A stretch of DNA of 59,047 nucleotides. It comes from Nocardioides albidus. GTDB lineage: Bacteria; Actinomycetota; Actinomycetes; Propionibacteriales; Nocardioidaceae. Below the pieces are notes generated by a model. It saw only the letters and a program-made list of their open reading frames with translations. It had not been told where the DNA came from and did no database searches. The position numbers were made by a program, and so were the translations under genes. The stretch spans positions 121,781 through 180,827 of the forward strand of contig NZ_VDMP01000025.1 in assembly GCF_006335005.1 (NCBI RefSeq). Reading direction: 5' to 3'. Below, piece after piece: positions 41,504 to 49,903 of this stretch; the stretch's first letter is position 1, and each line of letters opens with the position of its first letter.

Positions 41504-41522
41504 AACGTCTGCAATCCCAGAC
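41504..41522. promoter_or_regulatory. Shared 19-bp site, copy 2 (iclR/ferredoxin region)
   Basis: The bases AACGTCTGCAATCCCAGAC are identical to 38583-38601. This copy is 36 bp from the iclR start and 55 bp from the ferredoxin start, in the divergent region, so one bound regulator could control both directions. Confidence 0.75.
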
Positions 41523-41576
41523 GGGCAGTCGGCGGGAGGCGTAGCCGCGGCGCCGCCGGTGCGGTGCCATGGACCC

Positions 41577-41798
41577 ATGAGATTCGTCGTCGACCTGCGC
41601 GCGTGCCAGGACCATGGGCACTGCGCATTCACCTCGTCCGCGTTCCCGCTCGACAAGCGCGGGAAGCTCTCCCTGCGCCAGGGCGGCCTCAAGGAGTTCC
41701 GCTCCGAGCCGCTGCCCGACGTGATGCGTGACGAGCTCGAAGAGGCCATGTTCGCCTGCCCGGCGCAGGCGATCGAGCTCGTCGGTGACGATGCCTGA
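41577..41798 (+). CDS. Ferredoxin, [3Fe-4S]/[4Fe-4S] single-cluster type
   Basis: A 73-residue ferredoxin like those that serve actinobacterial P450s. The cluster motif is CQDHGHC (Cys10, His13, Cys16) with the distant third Cys in MFACPAQAIEL (about Cys60). The position that is Cys in 4Fe proteins is His, which suggests a [3Fe-4S] or unusual His-ligated cluster. It overlaps the reductase gene by eight bases. No P450 is nearby, so the electron acceptor is elsewhere or is the PepSY membrane system (inference). Confidence 0.88.
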   Translation: MRFVVDLRACQDHGHCAFTSSAFPLDKRGKLSLRQGGLKEFRSEPLPDVMRDELEEAMFACPAQAIELVGDDA

Positions 41799-42942
41799 GC
41801 GATCCTCGCGGATCGCCGTCGTCGGCGCGGGGCTGGCGGCGCTGCGCGCGGTCGAGTCGCTGCTGCGGTCCGGGCTCGACTGCCGGATCGTCGTGCTCGG
41901 CGACGAGCCGCACCTGCCCTACTCCCGGCCGCCGCTGTCCAAGGACCTGCTGAGCGGGGACGTCGGATCCGCCTCCTTCCGGCTGCCCGACTCCGACCAC
42001 GTCCGGTGGCGGACCGCGACGCGCGTGGTCGGGGCCGACCTCGGCGCGCGCCGGCTCCGGCTCGCCGACGACGAGACGGTCGACTACGACGGACTCGTCG
42101 TGGCCACCGGGGTCCGTGCCCGCCGGCTCCCCCTGCCGGGGCCGGAGCCGCTGACGCTGCGCACCCTCGACGATGCGGCGGTGCTGCGCGAGCGGGCCGC
42201 CGGCGCCCGCACCGCGCTCGTGGTCGGCGGCGGCGTCCTCGGCTGCGAGCTCGCCTCGTCCCTCACCGACGCCGGCATTGCCGTCCAGGTCGTCGTCGGC
42301 CCCGACGAGATCCCGATGCAGCCGGTCCTCGGCGCGAGCCTCGCCGCCGAGCTGCGGCGCCGGCACGAGGAGCGCGGCACCGTCTTCCACACCGGCAGCG
42401 CGGTCCTCGGCTACTCGGCCACCGGCGCGTGGCTCTCGGACGGGACCGAGGTCCGCGCGGACCTGGTCGTCGAGACCGTCGGCTCGGTCCCGAACACCGA
42501 GTGGCTCGCGGGCAACGGCCTCGACCTGTCGGGCGGCCTGCTCTGCGACGACCGCCTCGGCGTCGCCGGCGCCCCCGGCGTCGTGGGCTGCGGCGACGTC
42601 GTCCGCTTCCCGTCGCAGCGGTACGGCGGCCGCCGGGTGCGCGTCGAGCACTGGGCCCACGCCTCGGAGTCCGGCCGGCACGCCGGCCGCACCCTGGCCG
42701 CCCAGCTCACCGGGTCCCCCGCGCCCCCGCCCTTCGACCCGCTGCCGACCTTCTGGACCGACCAGCTCGGCGTACGCATCCAGGGCCTCGGCCTGCCCGG
42801 CCTCGGCACCGCCGACCACCGGGTGCTCGACGGCCAGCTGAGCGGCGACCCGGTGCTGGGCTACCACGACCGGGAGACGCTGGTCGGCGTCGTCCTCCTC
42901 AACCGGCCGGAGGTCGTGGGGAGCTACCGCGCCCTGCTCTGA
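41791..42942 (+). CDS. Ferredoxin reductase (FAD, NAD(P)H)
   Basis: A 383-residue flavoprotein. FAD motif VVGAGLAALRAVESLLRSG, then HLPYSRPPLSKDLLSGD typical of ferredoxin reductases, NAD(P) motif ALVVGGGVLGCELASSLTDAG, and GVVGCGDVVRFPS. The C-terminal Reductase_C part (RRVRVEHWAHASESGRHAG onward) is complete. It should reduce the ferredoxin encoded just before it. The ATG lies within the last codons of the ferredoxin gene. Confidence 0.9.
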   Translation: MPERSSRIAVVGAGLAALRAVESLLRSGLDCRIVVLGDEPHLPYSRPPLSKDLLSGDVGSASFRLPDSDHVRWRTATRVVGADLGARRLRLADDETVDYDGLVVATGVRARRLPLPGPEPLTLRTLDDAAVLRERAAGARTALVVGGGVLGCELASSLTDAGIAVQVVVGPDEIPMQPVLGASLAAELRRRHEERGTVFHTGSAVLGYSATGAWLSDGTEVRADLVVETVGSVPNTEWLAGNGLDLSGGLLCDDRLGVAGAPGVVGCGDVVRFPSQRYGGRRVRVEHWAHASESGRHAGRTLAAQLTGSPAPPPFDPLPTFWTDQLGVRIQGLGLPGLGTADHRVLDGQLSGDPVLGYHDRETLVGVVLLNRPEVVGSYRALL

Positions 42943-42984
42943 TCCCGTCCCGGGCCTGTGATCCCCGGATGGGAGACTGCTGCC

Positions 42985-44337
42985 ATGCCCGGTGACGTGA
43001 TCCCGCTGCGGGAGGCCACCCGGGCGTGGTTCCAGATCTCGCTGCAGACCTTCGGCGGTCCGGCCGGACAGATCGCGGTCATGCAGCACAAGCTCGTCGA
43101 CGAGCGGCGGTGGATCGGGCAGAGGCGGTTCCTGCACGCGCTCAACTACTGCATGCTGCTGCCCGGCCCCGAGGCCCAACAGCTGGCGATCTACACCGGC
43201 TGGCTGCTCAACGGGATCCGCGGCGGCCTGATCGCGGGCGGCCTGTTCGTGCTCCCCGGGATGCTGGCGCTGCTCGCCCTGTCCGGCATCTACGTCGGCT
43301 ACGGCGAGACCGACTTCGTCACCGCGCTCTTCGCCGGCGTCGCTCCCGCGGTCATCGCGATCGTCGTCCAGGCGGTGCAGCGGGTCGGGAAGCGGGCCCT
43401 GCACCACCCCGCCCTGGTCGGCCTCGCCGTCGCCTCCTTCGCTGCGCTCACCTTCTTCGCCGTGCCGTTCCCGGCCGTCGTGTTCGGGGCGGGCCTCCTC
43501 GGCTGGCTGCTGAGCCTGCGCATCCCCGCGCTGCGCGAGTCGCGTGCGCACGACACCGCCGACGGGACCGAGCCGCTGATCAGCGACGAGGCCCTGCACC
43601 ACGAGCTGCCCACCGTGCGGCGCTCCGGCACCGTCCTCCTCATCGGCCTGGTCACCTGGTTCACACCGGTCGTCGCCTTCGCCGCCCTCGCCGGCAGCAC
43701 CGGCACACCGGTCTTCGTCGACCAGGGACTCTTCTTCTCCGGCGCGGCCGTCGTCACCTTCGGCGGCGCCTACGCCGTCCTGTCCTACGTCGCCCAGCAG
43801 GCCGTCGGCGTCTACCACTGGCTCGCGCCCGGCGAGATGATCCGCGGCCTCGCCCTCGCCGAGACCACGCCCGGCCCGCTCATCATGGTGGTCCAGTTCG
43901 TCGCCTTCGTCGGCGCCTACCGGAACCCCGGCTCCCTCGACCCCTGGCTCGCGGCGGTCCTCGCCTCCCTGCTGGTCACCTGGGTGACCTTCGTGCCGTG
44001 CTTCCTCTTCGTCCTGCTGGGCGCGCCGTACGTCGAGCGCCTGCGCAGCAACCGGGGCCTGACCGCGGCCCTCACCGGCATCACCGCGGCCGTCGTCGGC
44101 GTGATCGCCAACCTCGCGGTCTTCTTCGCGCTGCACAACCTCTTCGACCGCACCCGCACCGCCGACGCCGGGCCGGTCCACCTCGACGTACCGGTCCTCG
44201 CCTCGTGGGACCCGGTCGCCTTCGCCATCACCGCCGTCGCGCTCGGCGTGATGTTCGGGCGGGGCTGGAGCCCGCTGCGCACGCTCGGGCTGTGTGCCGC
44301 GATCGGCGTCGGCCTCTTCGTGATCGGGGCGCTCTAG
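42985..44337 (+). CDS. chrA: Chromate transporter
   Basis: A 450-residue inner-membrane protein of the CHR family with two homologous halves. The first has FQISLQTFGGPAGQIAVMQH and NYCMLLPGPEAQQLAIYTGW. The second has GAAVVTFGGAYAVLSYVAQQ and LAETTPGPLIMVVQFVAF. About ten to twelve membrane segments are visible. It exports chromate or, in some homologues, sulfate-like anions. ATG 42985 is preceded by GGGAG; a GTG at 42958 is possible. It follows the ferredoxin reductase by 42 bp. Confidence 0.9.
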   Translation: MPGDVIPLREATRAWFQISLQTFGGPAGQIAVMQHKLVDERRWIGQRRFLHALNYCMLLPGPEAQQLAIYTGWLLNGIRGGLIAGGLFVLPGMLALLALSGIYVGYGETDFVTALFAGVAPAVIAIVVQAVQRVGKRALHHPALVGLAVASFAALTFFAVPFPAVVFGAGLLGWLLSLRIPALRESRAHDTADGTEPLISDEALHHELPTVRRSGTVLLIGLVTWFTPVVAFAALAGSTGTPVFVDQGLFFSGAAVVTFGGAYAVLSYVAQQAVGVYHWLAPGEMIRGLALAETTPGPLIMVVQFVAFVGAYRNPGSLDPWLAAVLASLLVTWVTFVPCFLFVLLGAPYVERLRSNRGLTAALTGITAAVVGVIANLAVFFALHNLFDRTRTADAGPVHLDVPVLASWDPVAFAITAVALGVMFGRGWSPLRTLGLCAAIGVGLFVIGAL

Positions 44338-44350
44338 CATTCACGCAGCG

Positions 44351-44373
44351 CTTGATATCGTATTGATATCAAG
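44351..44373. promoter_or_regulatory. Inverted repeat operator of the second toxin-antitoxin pair
   Basis: CTTGATATC (44351-44359) and GATATCAAG (44365-44373) are perfect 9-bp arms around a 5-bp spacer; TTGATATC also recurs directly at 44352 and 44363. This AT-rich island ends 18 bp before the antitoxin start. It is the expected autoregulatory site of the antitoxin. Confidence 0.65.
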
Positions 44374-44391
44374 ACGAGGCGAGGTGATCCT

Positions 44392-44616
44392 GTGAGCGAC
44401 GTGCTGGTCCGTGGAGTGCCCGCGGACGACCTGGCGCGCATCGATGCCGAGGCGGAGCGGCTCGGCCTGTCGAGGAACGCCTACCTCAAGCGCGAGCTCC
44501 ACCGCATCGCACGGCACCGAACCGTTCGCGAGGCGACGCTCGACGACTACCGGACCGCCAGGAGCGCCATGGCCGACCTCGCTGACGACGACGCGATGCG
44601 CTCAGCCTGGTCGTGA
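44392..44616 (+). CDS. Ribbon-helix-helix antitoxin (FitA/VapB-like)
   Basis: A 74-residue antitoxin. The N-terminal [20 protein letters not shown] followed by [14 protein letters not shown] has the RHH fold of FitA/VapB antitoxins. The C-terminus ([20 protein letters not shown]) is acidic and should wrap the toxin. The start is GTG; GAGGTGATCC lies upstream. Its stop overlaps the toxin start (GTGA). Confidence 0.82.
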   Translation: MSDVLVRGVPADDLARIDAEAERLGLSRNAYLKRELHRIARHRTVREATLDDYRTARSAMADLADDDAMRSAWS

Positions 44617-45026
44617 CCACGCACTGGCTGGTGGACAAGTCGGCCTACGTACGCCTCGGTGACTCTCCCGACTTCGAACTCTGGATCGACCGGATCAACA
44701 GGGGCCTGGTCTCCACGACAGGCCTCACGCTGCTCGAGTTCGGCTGGTCGGCCAGGAACGGCGAGGACTGGCGCCGGGTCGTGGCTGCACCGCCCGCGGC
44801 GAACCTGCTGGTCGAGTACCTGACGCCGGCAGTGGAGGACCGCGCCATCGAGGTCCAAGGCGAGCTCGCCGACCGCGGCAACCATCGGGCGCCCAGCATC
44901 CCTGACCTCCTGGTCGCCGCGACCGCCGAGCTCGGTGGCTTCACGGTGCTGCACGTCGACAAGGACTTCGAGCTCGTCGCCGACATCACGGGCCAACCTC
45001 TCGAGAGGCTGCGCGGCGCCTGGTGA
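44613..45026 (+). CDS. PIN-domain toxin (VapC-like ribonuclease)
   Basis: A 137-residue PIN nuclease. Acidic residues of the active site are present: D8 in [12 protein letters not shown]42 in LTLLEFGW, D98 in [12 protein letters not shown] and D116 in VLHVDKDFE. The arrangement with the upstream RHH antitoxin and inverted repeat is a complete VapBC module. It is unrelated in antitoxin type to the module at 16.4 kb. Confidence 0.85.
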   Translation: MTTHWLVDKSAYVRLGDSPDFELWIDRINRGLVSTTGLTLLEFGWSARNGEDWRRVVAAPPAANLLVEYLTPAVEDRAIEVQGELADRGNHRAPSIPDLLVAATAELGGFTVLHVDKDFELVADITGQPLERLRGAW

Positions 45027-45027
45027 G

Positions 45028-45240
45028 TCACCGCGGTGCCGAGGGCCGATCGGCGGTCGGCAGGGCCATCACCACGACGTCCGGCCCCTCGTCGCCGGCC
45101 GTCTCGCGCAGCCAGTCCGGGCGCAGGCTCAGCACCTCCGTCCAGCCGGAGCGCCGGTAGAGCTCCAGCTGATCCATGAGCACCCGGGCGAGGACGGGGA
45201 GGTCAGCATCACGACGACGTCGGACCCGGACCGCTGCCAC
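45028..45240 (-). pseudogene. GNAT acetyltransferase remnant with internal deletion
   Basis: A 70-codon frame that joins the first 20 or so residues of a GNAT protein (AVRVRRRRDADLPVLARVL) to its last 48 (LYRRSGWTEVLSLRPDWLRE and on). The central acetyl-CoA-binding strands and the RxxGxG loop are absent. Normal homologues are about 150-160 residues. The reading frame is intact, so an in-frame deletion of about 250 bases is likely. It lies between a toxin gene and the copper operon and should be enzymatically dead. Confidence 0.6.
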
Positions 45241-45279
45241 CCGCCGATCCTCGCATGACGACCGTCCTCTTGTGATCGA

Positions 45280-45294
45280 TACCCTAGGGGGGTA
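45280..45294. promoter_or_regulatory. CsoR-type copper operator
   Basis: TACCCTAGGGGGGTA has TACCC/GGGTA arms around a G-rich centre and lies 11 bp before the csoR ATG. It matches the pseudo-palindromic GC-rich operators bound by CsoR repressors, flanked by AT-rich bases that may be promoter elements. Copper would release the repressor. Confidence 0.75.
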
Positions 45295-45305
45295 CTGTAT
45301 TTCTC

Positions 45306-45602
45306 ATGGAGCACCAGCACAGCTACATCGCCAACCGCACCAAGGACGACTACCTCAAGCGGCTGCGGCGCATCGAGGGGCAGGCGCGAGGCCTGCAGCG
45401 GATGGTCGAGGAGGAGCAGTACTGCATCGACATCCTCACCCAGGTCTCCGCCATGACGAAGGCCCTCCAGTCCGTGGCCCTCGGCCTGCTCGACGAGCAC
45501 ATGGCGCACTGCGTCGTGGGCGCGGTCCGCGAGGGAGGCGAGGAGGCCGAGCTGAAGCTCAAGGAGGCCTCCGACGCCATCGCCCGCCTCGTCCGCTCCT
45601 GA
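45306..45602 (+). CDS. csoR: Copper-sensing transcriptional repressor CsoR
   Basis: A 98-residue all-helical repressor. The copper ligand set of CsoR is complete: Cys40 in EEQYCIDILTQ, His65 and Cys69 in LDEHMAHCVV. YLKRLRRIEGQARGLQRMV is the typical first helix. It is the first gene of the copper operon and sits right behind its own operator. Copper(I) binding should derepress copZ, the membrane protein and copA. Confidence 0.92.
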   Translation: MEHQHSYIANRTKDDYLKRLRRIEGQARGLQRMVEEEQYCIDILTQVSAMTKALQSVALGLLDEHMAHCVVGAVREGGEEAELKLKEASDAIARLVRS

Positions 45603-45643
45603 CGCGTCCCGATCCCTTCCATCCCCACCGAGAGGACTCTCCG

Positions 45644-45859
45644 ATGACCACCGACAAGTTCAGCCAGACCTTCACCGTCACCGGCATGACCTGCGGCCAC
45701 TGCGTCGCCTCCGTCACCGAGGAGGTGCAGGAGATCGCCGGCGTCGAGGACGTCGCGGTCGACCTGCCCACCGGTGCCGTCACGATCACCAGTGCCGCCC
45801 CCCTCGACGAGTCCGCCGTGAAGGCCGCCGTCGAGGAGGCCGGCTACCAGCTCGCATGA
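45644..45859 (+). CDS. copZ: Copper chaperone CopZ-like (HMA domain)
   Basis: A 71-residue heavy-metal-associated domain. The copper site is GMTCGHC (Cys17, Cys20). SVTEEVQEIAGVEDVAVDLP and [13 protein letters not shown] complete the beta-alpha-beta fold. It should carry Cu(I) to the ATPase encoded in the same operon. Its stop overlaps the next start by ATGA. Confidence 0.92.
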   Translation: MTTDKFSQTFTVTGMTCGHCVASVTEEVQEIAGVEDVAVDLPTGAVTITSAAPLDESAVKAAVEEAGYQLA

Positions 45860-46827
45860 ACACCCCCAGCGGTACGACGGCCCGGCTGGCCGGTTTCGCC
45901 GCCGTCGCCGTGGCGGTCTTCGCCGTCGCCCTCCTCGTCGGGCGGGCCATCGGCCCGGTCGACGAGCCCGAGGCGGAGCCCGTGCACGACACGCACGGCG
46001 AGCGGATCTCGCTCGAGCCCGCGCCGGCCGCCGAGGAGATCCCCGGAGGACTGATGACCTCGCAGAACGGCTACACCCTCGCTCTCACCGAGAACCGCGC
46101 CGACGCGGGCAGCGCGGTGCCGGTGCGCTTCGCCATCATCGGGCCCGACGGTGCCCCTGTGACGTCGTACGACGTCCAGCACGACAAGCAGCTGCACCTG
46201 ATCGCCGTACGCCGCGACTTCAGCGGCTTCCAGCACGTCCACCCGACCCTCGCCGAGGGCGTGTGGGGTGTCGACCTGGCGCTGACACCCGGCACGTGGC
46301 GGCTGTTCGCCGACTTCAAGGCGACCGACGGCCCCGCGCTCACGCTCGGCACCGACCTCGAGGTGCGCGGCGGCTACCAGCCGGTCCCGCCCGCGGAGGA
46401 GAGCCGCACGGCCACGGTCGGCGGCTACCAGGTCACCCTCGACGGCGACCTCGCCGCCGGCGCGGACGCGAAGCTCACGCTGCGCGTCAGCAAGGACGGC
46501 GAGCCGGTCACCGACCTGCAGCCCTACCTCGGCGCCTACGGCCACCTGGTCGCGTTGCGCAGCGGCGACCTCGCCTATCTCCACGTCCACCCCGACGGCG
46601 AGCCCGGCGACGGTACGACGCAGCCCGGCCCGGACGTCGTGTTCCACACGAGCGTCCCCAGCGCGGGGACCTACCACCTCTACCTCGACTTCCAGCACGA
46701 CGGCGTCGTCCGCACCGCGGCGTTCACCGTCACGGCGGGCGACGCGGCCGGCGGCACCGCCGAAGGCACCGCCGGAGGATCCGGGCACGGGGAGAAGCAC
46801 GGAGAAGGCAGTGAGCACGGACACTGA
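45856..46827 (+). CDS. Membrane-anchored His-rich copper-operon protein
   Basis: A 323-residue protein with one N-terminal membrane anchor (about 10-32) and an exported part. Two beta-sandwich-like halves carry [20 protein letters not shown] and [11 protein letters not shown], and the tail is very His/Gly-rich ([14 protein letters not shown]). Such proteins recur beside CopZ/CopA in actinomycetes but have no assigned function. Extracytoplasmic copper binding is likely. It overlaps copZ by four bases and copA by 17. Confidence 0.8.
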   Translation: MNTPSGTTARLAGFAAVAVAVFAVALLVGRAIGPVDEPEAEPVHDTHGERISLEPAPAAEEIPGGLMTSQNGYTLALTENRADAGSAVPVRFAIIGPDGAPVTSYDVQHDKQLHLIAVRRDFSGFQHVHPTLAEGVWGVDLALTPGTWRLFADFKATDGPALTLGTDLEVRGGYQPVPPAEESRTATVGGYQVTLDGDLAAGADAKLTLRVSKDGEPVTDLQPYLGAYGHLVALRSGDLAYLHVHPDGEPGDGTTQPGPDVVFHTSVPSAGTYHLYLDFQHDGVVRTAAFTVTAGDAAGGTAEGTAGGSGHGEKHGEGSEHGH

Positions 46828-49066
46828 CCCCCTCGGCCAGCAGGTCGAGCTCGCCCTCACCGGGATGACCTGCGCGTCCTGCGCCAACCGGATCGAGCGC
46901 AAGCTCAACAAGCTCGAGGGCGTGAGCGCGACGGTCAACTACGCCACCGAGAAGGCCAAGGTCACCTACGCCGACGGCGTCTCCACCGACGACCTGGTCG
47001 CCGCCGTCGAGGCGGCGGGCTACGGCGCGTCGCTGCCGAGGCCGGCCGCCGCCGAGGGCGAGGAGCCCGTAACGGAGGCGGATCCGGTCGCGACCCTGCG
47101 CCAGCGGCTCGTCGTCTCGGCGGTGCTGACGGTGCCCGTCATCGCGATGGCGATGGTGCCGGCGCTCCAGTTCGACAACTGGCAGTGGCTGTCGCTCACC
47201 CTGGCTGCGCCGGTGGTGGTGTGGGGCGCCTACCCCTTCCACCGGGCGGCGTGGACCAACCTCCGTCACGGCACCTCCACCATGGACACGCTGATCTCGC
47301 TCGGCACCCTCGCCGCTCTGGGCTGGTCGCTGTACGCGCTGTTCTGGGGCACCGCCGGCACCACCGGGATGAAGCACCCGTTCGAGCTCACCATCGAGCG
47401 CAGCGACGGCGGCGGCAACATCTACCTCGAGGCCGCGGCCGGAGTGACGACGTTCATCCTGGCCGGGCGCTACTTCGAGCAGCGCTCGAAGCGGCGGGCG
47501 GGCGCGGCGCTCCGGGCCCTGCTCGAGCTCGGCGCCAAGGAGGTCGCGGTCCTCGGACCGGACGACGTCGAGCGGCGGGTCCCGGTCGAGGAGCTCGGGG
47601 TGGGCGGCCGGTTCGTCGTCCGCCCGGGCGAGAAGATCGCCACCGACGGCGTGGTCGAGCGCGGCAGCTCCGCGGTCGACGCCTCGATGCTCACCGGCGA
47701 GTCCGTGCCGGTGGAGGTCGGCGAGGGTGACGCCGTCGTCGGCGGATGCGTCAACGCGGGTGGCCGGCTGGTCGTCCGGGCGACCCGGGTCGGCGCCGAC
47801 ACCCAGCTGGCGCAGATGGCTCGCCTGGTCGAGGACGCCCAGAACGGCAAGGCCCAGGTCCAGCGCCTGGCCGACCGGATCTCCGGGATCTTCGTGCCGA
47901 TCGTCATCCTGCTCGCCGCCGGCACCCTCGGGTTCTGGCTCGGCGCCGGGAACGGTCTCGCCGCAGCGTTCACGGCCGCGGTCGCCGTCCTCATCATCGC
48001 CTGCCCGTGCGCCCTCGGCCTGGCCACGCCGACCGCCCTCATGGTCGGCACCGGCCGCGGCGCCCAGCTCGGCATCCTGATCAAGGGTCCCGAGGTGCTG
48101 GAGTCGACGAGGGCCGTCGACACCGTCGTGCTCGACAAGACGGGCACGGTGACGACCGGCCGGATGACGCTGCGCTCGGTGGTGGCCGATGACGGCGAGT
48201 CCGCCGACGAGGTGCTGAGGTACGCCGGGGCGCTGGAGGACTCCTCCGAGCACCCGATCGCGCGGGCGATCGCCGACGCCGCCCGCGAGGCCGGACCACT
48301 GCCGATCGTCGAGGACTTCGCGAACGTCGAGGGCCTCGGGGTGCAGGGCGTGCTGCTCGACGGCGACGCGTCGCACGCGGTGCTGGTCGGGCGGCCGCGG
48401 CTGCTCGAGGAGTGGTCGCAGCACCTCTCCCCCGTGCTCGCCACAGCGCTGGAGGAGGCCCAGAGCACGGGCGGTACGGCGGTCGCGGTCGGCTGGGACG
48501 GACAGGCCCGCGGGATCATCGTGGTCGCCGACGCGATCAAGCCGACCTCGGCCACGGCCATCGCACAGCTCCGCGAGCTCGGTCTGCGGCCGGTGCTGCT
48601 GACCGGCGACAACGCCGTGGTGGCACGGACGGTGGCGGCAGAGGTCGGCATCGCCGAGGAGGACGTCATCGCCGACGTACTGCCCGCCGACAAGGTCGAC
48701 GTCGTCAAGCGGCTGCAGGGCGAGGGTCGCGTGGTCGCGATGGTCGGCGACGGCGTCAACGACGCCGCCGCCCTCGCCCAGGCCGACCTCGGCCTGGCCA
48801 TGGGCACCGGCACCGACGTGGCGATCGAGGCCAGCGACCTGACCCTGGTCCGCGGCGACCTGCAGGTGGCGGTCGACGCCATCCGCCTCTCGCGCCGCAC
48901 CCTGGCCACGATCAAGGGCAACCTGTTCTGGGCGTTCGCCTACAACATCGCGGCCCTTCCGCTCGCCGCCGCGGGACTGCTCAACCCGATGCTCGCCGGC
49001 GCCGCCATGGCGTTCTCGTCGGTGTTCGTGGTCTCCAACAGCCTGCGCCTGCGCGGATTCCGCTGA
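46811..49066 (+). CDS. copA: Copper-translocating P-type ATPase
   Basis: A 751-residue P1B-type ATPase. An N-terminal HMA domain has GMTCASC (Cys21, Cys24). The membrane metal site is CPC at 398-400 in [13 protein letters not shown]. The phosphorylation site is D442 in VLDKTGT, the HP motif is in SEHPIARAI, and [10 protein letters not shown] is the hinge. All points to Cu(I) export from the cytoplasm. The start is GTG inside the end of the upstream gene, so translation is coupled. It is the last gene of the csoR operon. Confidence 0.95.
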   Translation: MSTDTDPLGQQVELALTGMTCASCANRIERKLNKLEGVSATVNYATEKAKVTYADGVSTDDLVAAVEAAGYGASLPRPAAAEGEEPVTEADPVATLRQRLVVSAVLTVPVIAMAMVPALQFDNWQWLSLTLAAPVVVWGAYPFHRAAWTNLRHGTSTMDTLISLGTLAALGWSLYALFWGTAGTTGMKHPFELTIERSDGGGNIYLEAAAGVTTFILAGRYFEQRSKRRAGAALRALLELGAKEVAVLGPDDVERRVPVEELGVGGRFVVRPGEKIATDGVVERGSSAVDASMLTGESVPVEVGEGDAVVGGCVNAGGRLVVRATRVGADTQLAQMARLVEDAQNGKAQVQRLADRISGIFVPIVILLAAGTLGFWLGAGNGLAAAFTAAVAVLIIACPCALGLATPTALMVGTGRGAQLGILIKGPEVLESTRAVDTVVLDKTGTVTTGRMTLRSVVADDGESADEVLRYAGALEDSSEHPIARAIADAAREAGPLPIVEDFANVEGLGVQGVLLDGDASHAVLVGRPRLLEEWSQHLSPVLATALEEAQSTGGTAVAVGWDGQARGIIVVADAIKPTSATAIAQLRELGLRPVLLTGDNAVVARTVAAEVGIAEEDVIADVLPADKVDVVKRLQGEGRVVAMVGDGVNDAAALAQADLGLAMGTGTDVAIEASDLTLVRGDLQVAVDAIRLSRRTLATIKGNLFWAFAYNIAALPLAAAGLLNPMLAGAAMAFSSVFVVSNSLRLRGFR

Positions 49067-49090
49067 CCCGCGCGCCCTCCGCTTCGCGGG

Positions 49091-49136
49091 GTCGTGTGCC
49101 TGAGGACCCGGGATTCGGGGTCCTCAGGCACACGAC
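49091..49136. repeat. Long palindromic repeat, copy 1
   Basis: Perfect 19-bp arms (49091-49109 and 49118-49136; arm GTCGTGTGCCTGAGGACCC) enclose an 8-base loop. It lies 25 bp after copA and before the VOC gene. A second, closely related palindrome follows the VOC gene. No T-run follows, so a classic terminator is uncertain; REP-like dispersed element or factor-independent terminator are both possible. Confidence 0.8.
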
Positions 49137-49207
49137 TCCCGGAAACCCGGCCAAGCCGTCAGGAATCGAGAAGCAGCGGTGGTCGGGTCGGGCCTAGCGT
49201 CAGGGAC

Positions 49208-49828
49208 ATGAACTCCATCGACACCCTGATCCTCGAAGTGGCCGACCCGGCCGCCGCCCGCGACTTCTACGCCCGCGCCTTCGGCCCGGACCTCCCCCTC
49301 GACTTCCGCGTCGCCGACGCGCCCACCGAGGGATTCCGCGGCTTCCACATCTCGCTGACCCTGGCCCAGCCGGCCGACGTCGACAGCCTCGTCGAGACCG
49401 CGCTGGCGGCCGGAGCCACGGAGATCAAGCCCGTCAGCAAGTCCTTCTGGGGCTACGGCGGCGTACTGCGCGCGCCCGACGGCACGATCTGGAAGGTCGT
49501 CAGCTCCTCGAAGAGGAACAAGGGCCCGGCCAGCCGCGACATCGAGAGCATCGTGCTGCTCATCGGAGCCGACGACATCACCGCCACCAAGCAGTTCTAC
49601 GTCGACCGCGGGCTCGCGATCGCCCGCAGCTTCGGCAAGAAGTACGTCGAGTTCGAGCCCGCCGGCGGAGCGGTCACCCTCGGCCTGCTCCCCCGCAAGG
49701 CCCTGGCCAAGGACGCCGGCGTGCCGATGGAGGGAACCGGCTCGCACCGGCTCGTCCTCGTCGGCGGCGACACCGCCGCCACCGACCCCGACGGGTTCGT
49801 GTGGGAGCGGGCGCGGGTCCGCAGCTGA
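49208..49828 (+). CDS. Two-domain VOC-family protein
   Basis: A 206-residue protein with two glyoxalase-like modules. The first begins SIDTLILEVADPAAARDFYA and ends GGVLRAPDGTIWKVVSS. The second begins DIESIVLLIGADDITATKQF and ends ATDPDGFVWERARV. SKRNKG between them and LAKDAGVPMEGTGSHRLVL are typical of an actinobacterial glyoxalase-like group. Metal ligands are not clearly conserved. It lies between two copies of a palindromic repeat and may be a mobile or independent unit. Confidence 0.82.
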   Translation: MNSIDTLILEVADPAAARDFYARAFGPDLPLDFRVADAPTEGFRGFHISLTLAQPADVDSLVETALAAGATEIKPVSKSFWGYGGVLRAPDGTIWKVVSSSKRNKGPASRDIESIVLLIGADDITATKQFYVDRGLAIARSFGKKYVEFEPAGGAVTLGLLPRKALAKDAGVPMEGTGSHRLVLVGGDTAATDPDGFVWERARVRS

Positions 49829-49840
49829 GTCCCTCCACCC

Positions 49841-49892
49841 CGGGTCGTGTGCCTCAGAACCCGGATAGCCGGGTTCTGAGGCACACGACCCG
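49841..49892. repeat. Long palindromic repeat, copy 2
   Basis: Perfect 24-bp arms (49841-49864 and 49869-49892) around the 4-base loop ATAG. The arm begins CGGGTCGTGTGCCTCAGAAC and differs from copy 1 at a few inner positions that change in both arms together. It lies in the convergent gap between the VOC gene and the fused histidine kinase, where it may act as a bidirectional terminator. Confidence 0.85.
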
Positions 49893-49903
49893 CACCCAGC
49901 CGC

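Noticed and set aside
41577..42942. The ferredoxin and reductase considered as a P450 operon
   Set aside because: No P450 signature (haem Cys region or I-helix) is found in the window.
41689..44340. An 883-codon open frame on the minus strand opposite ferredoxin reductase and chrA
   Set aside because: The translation is low-complexity (Gly, Glu, Arg, Asp rich) with no motif, and the plus strand holds two well-conserved families. It is a by-product of high GC third positions.
49091..49892. The two long palindromes considered as parts of a CRISPR array
   Set aside because: There are only two copies, they are 700 bp apart with a gene between, and each is internally palindromic.
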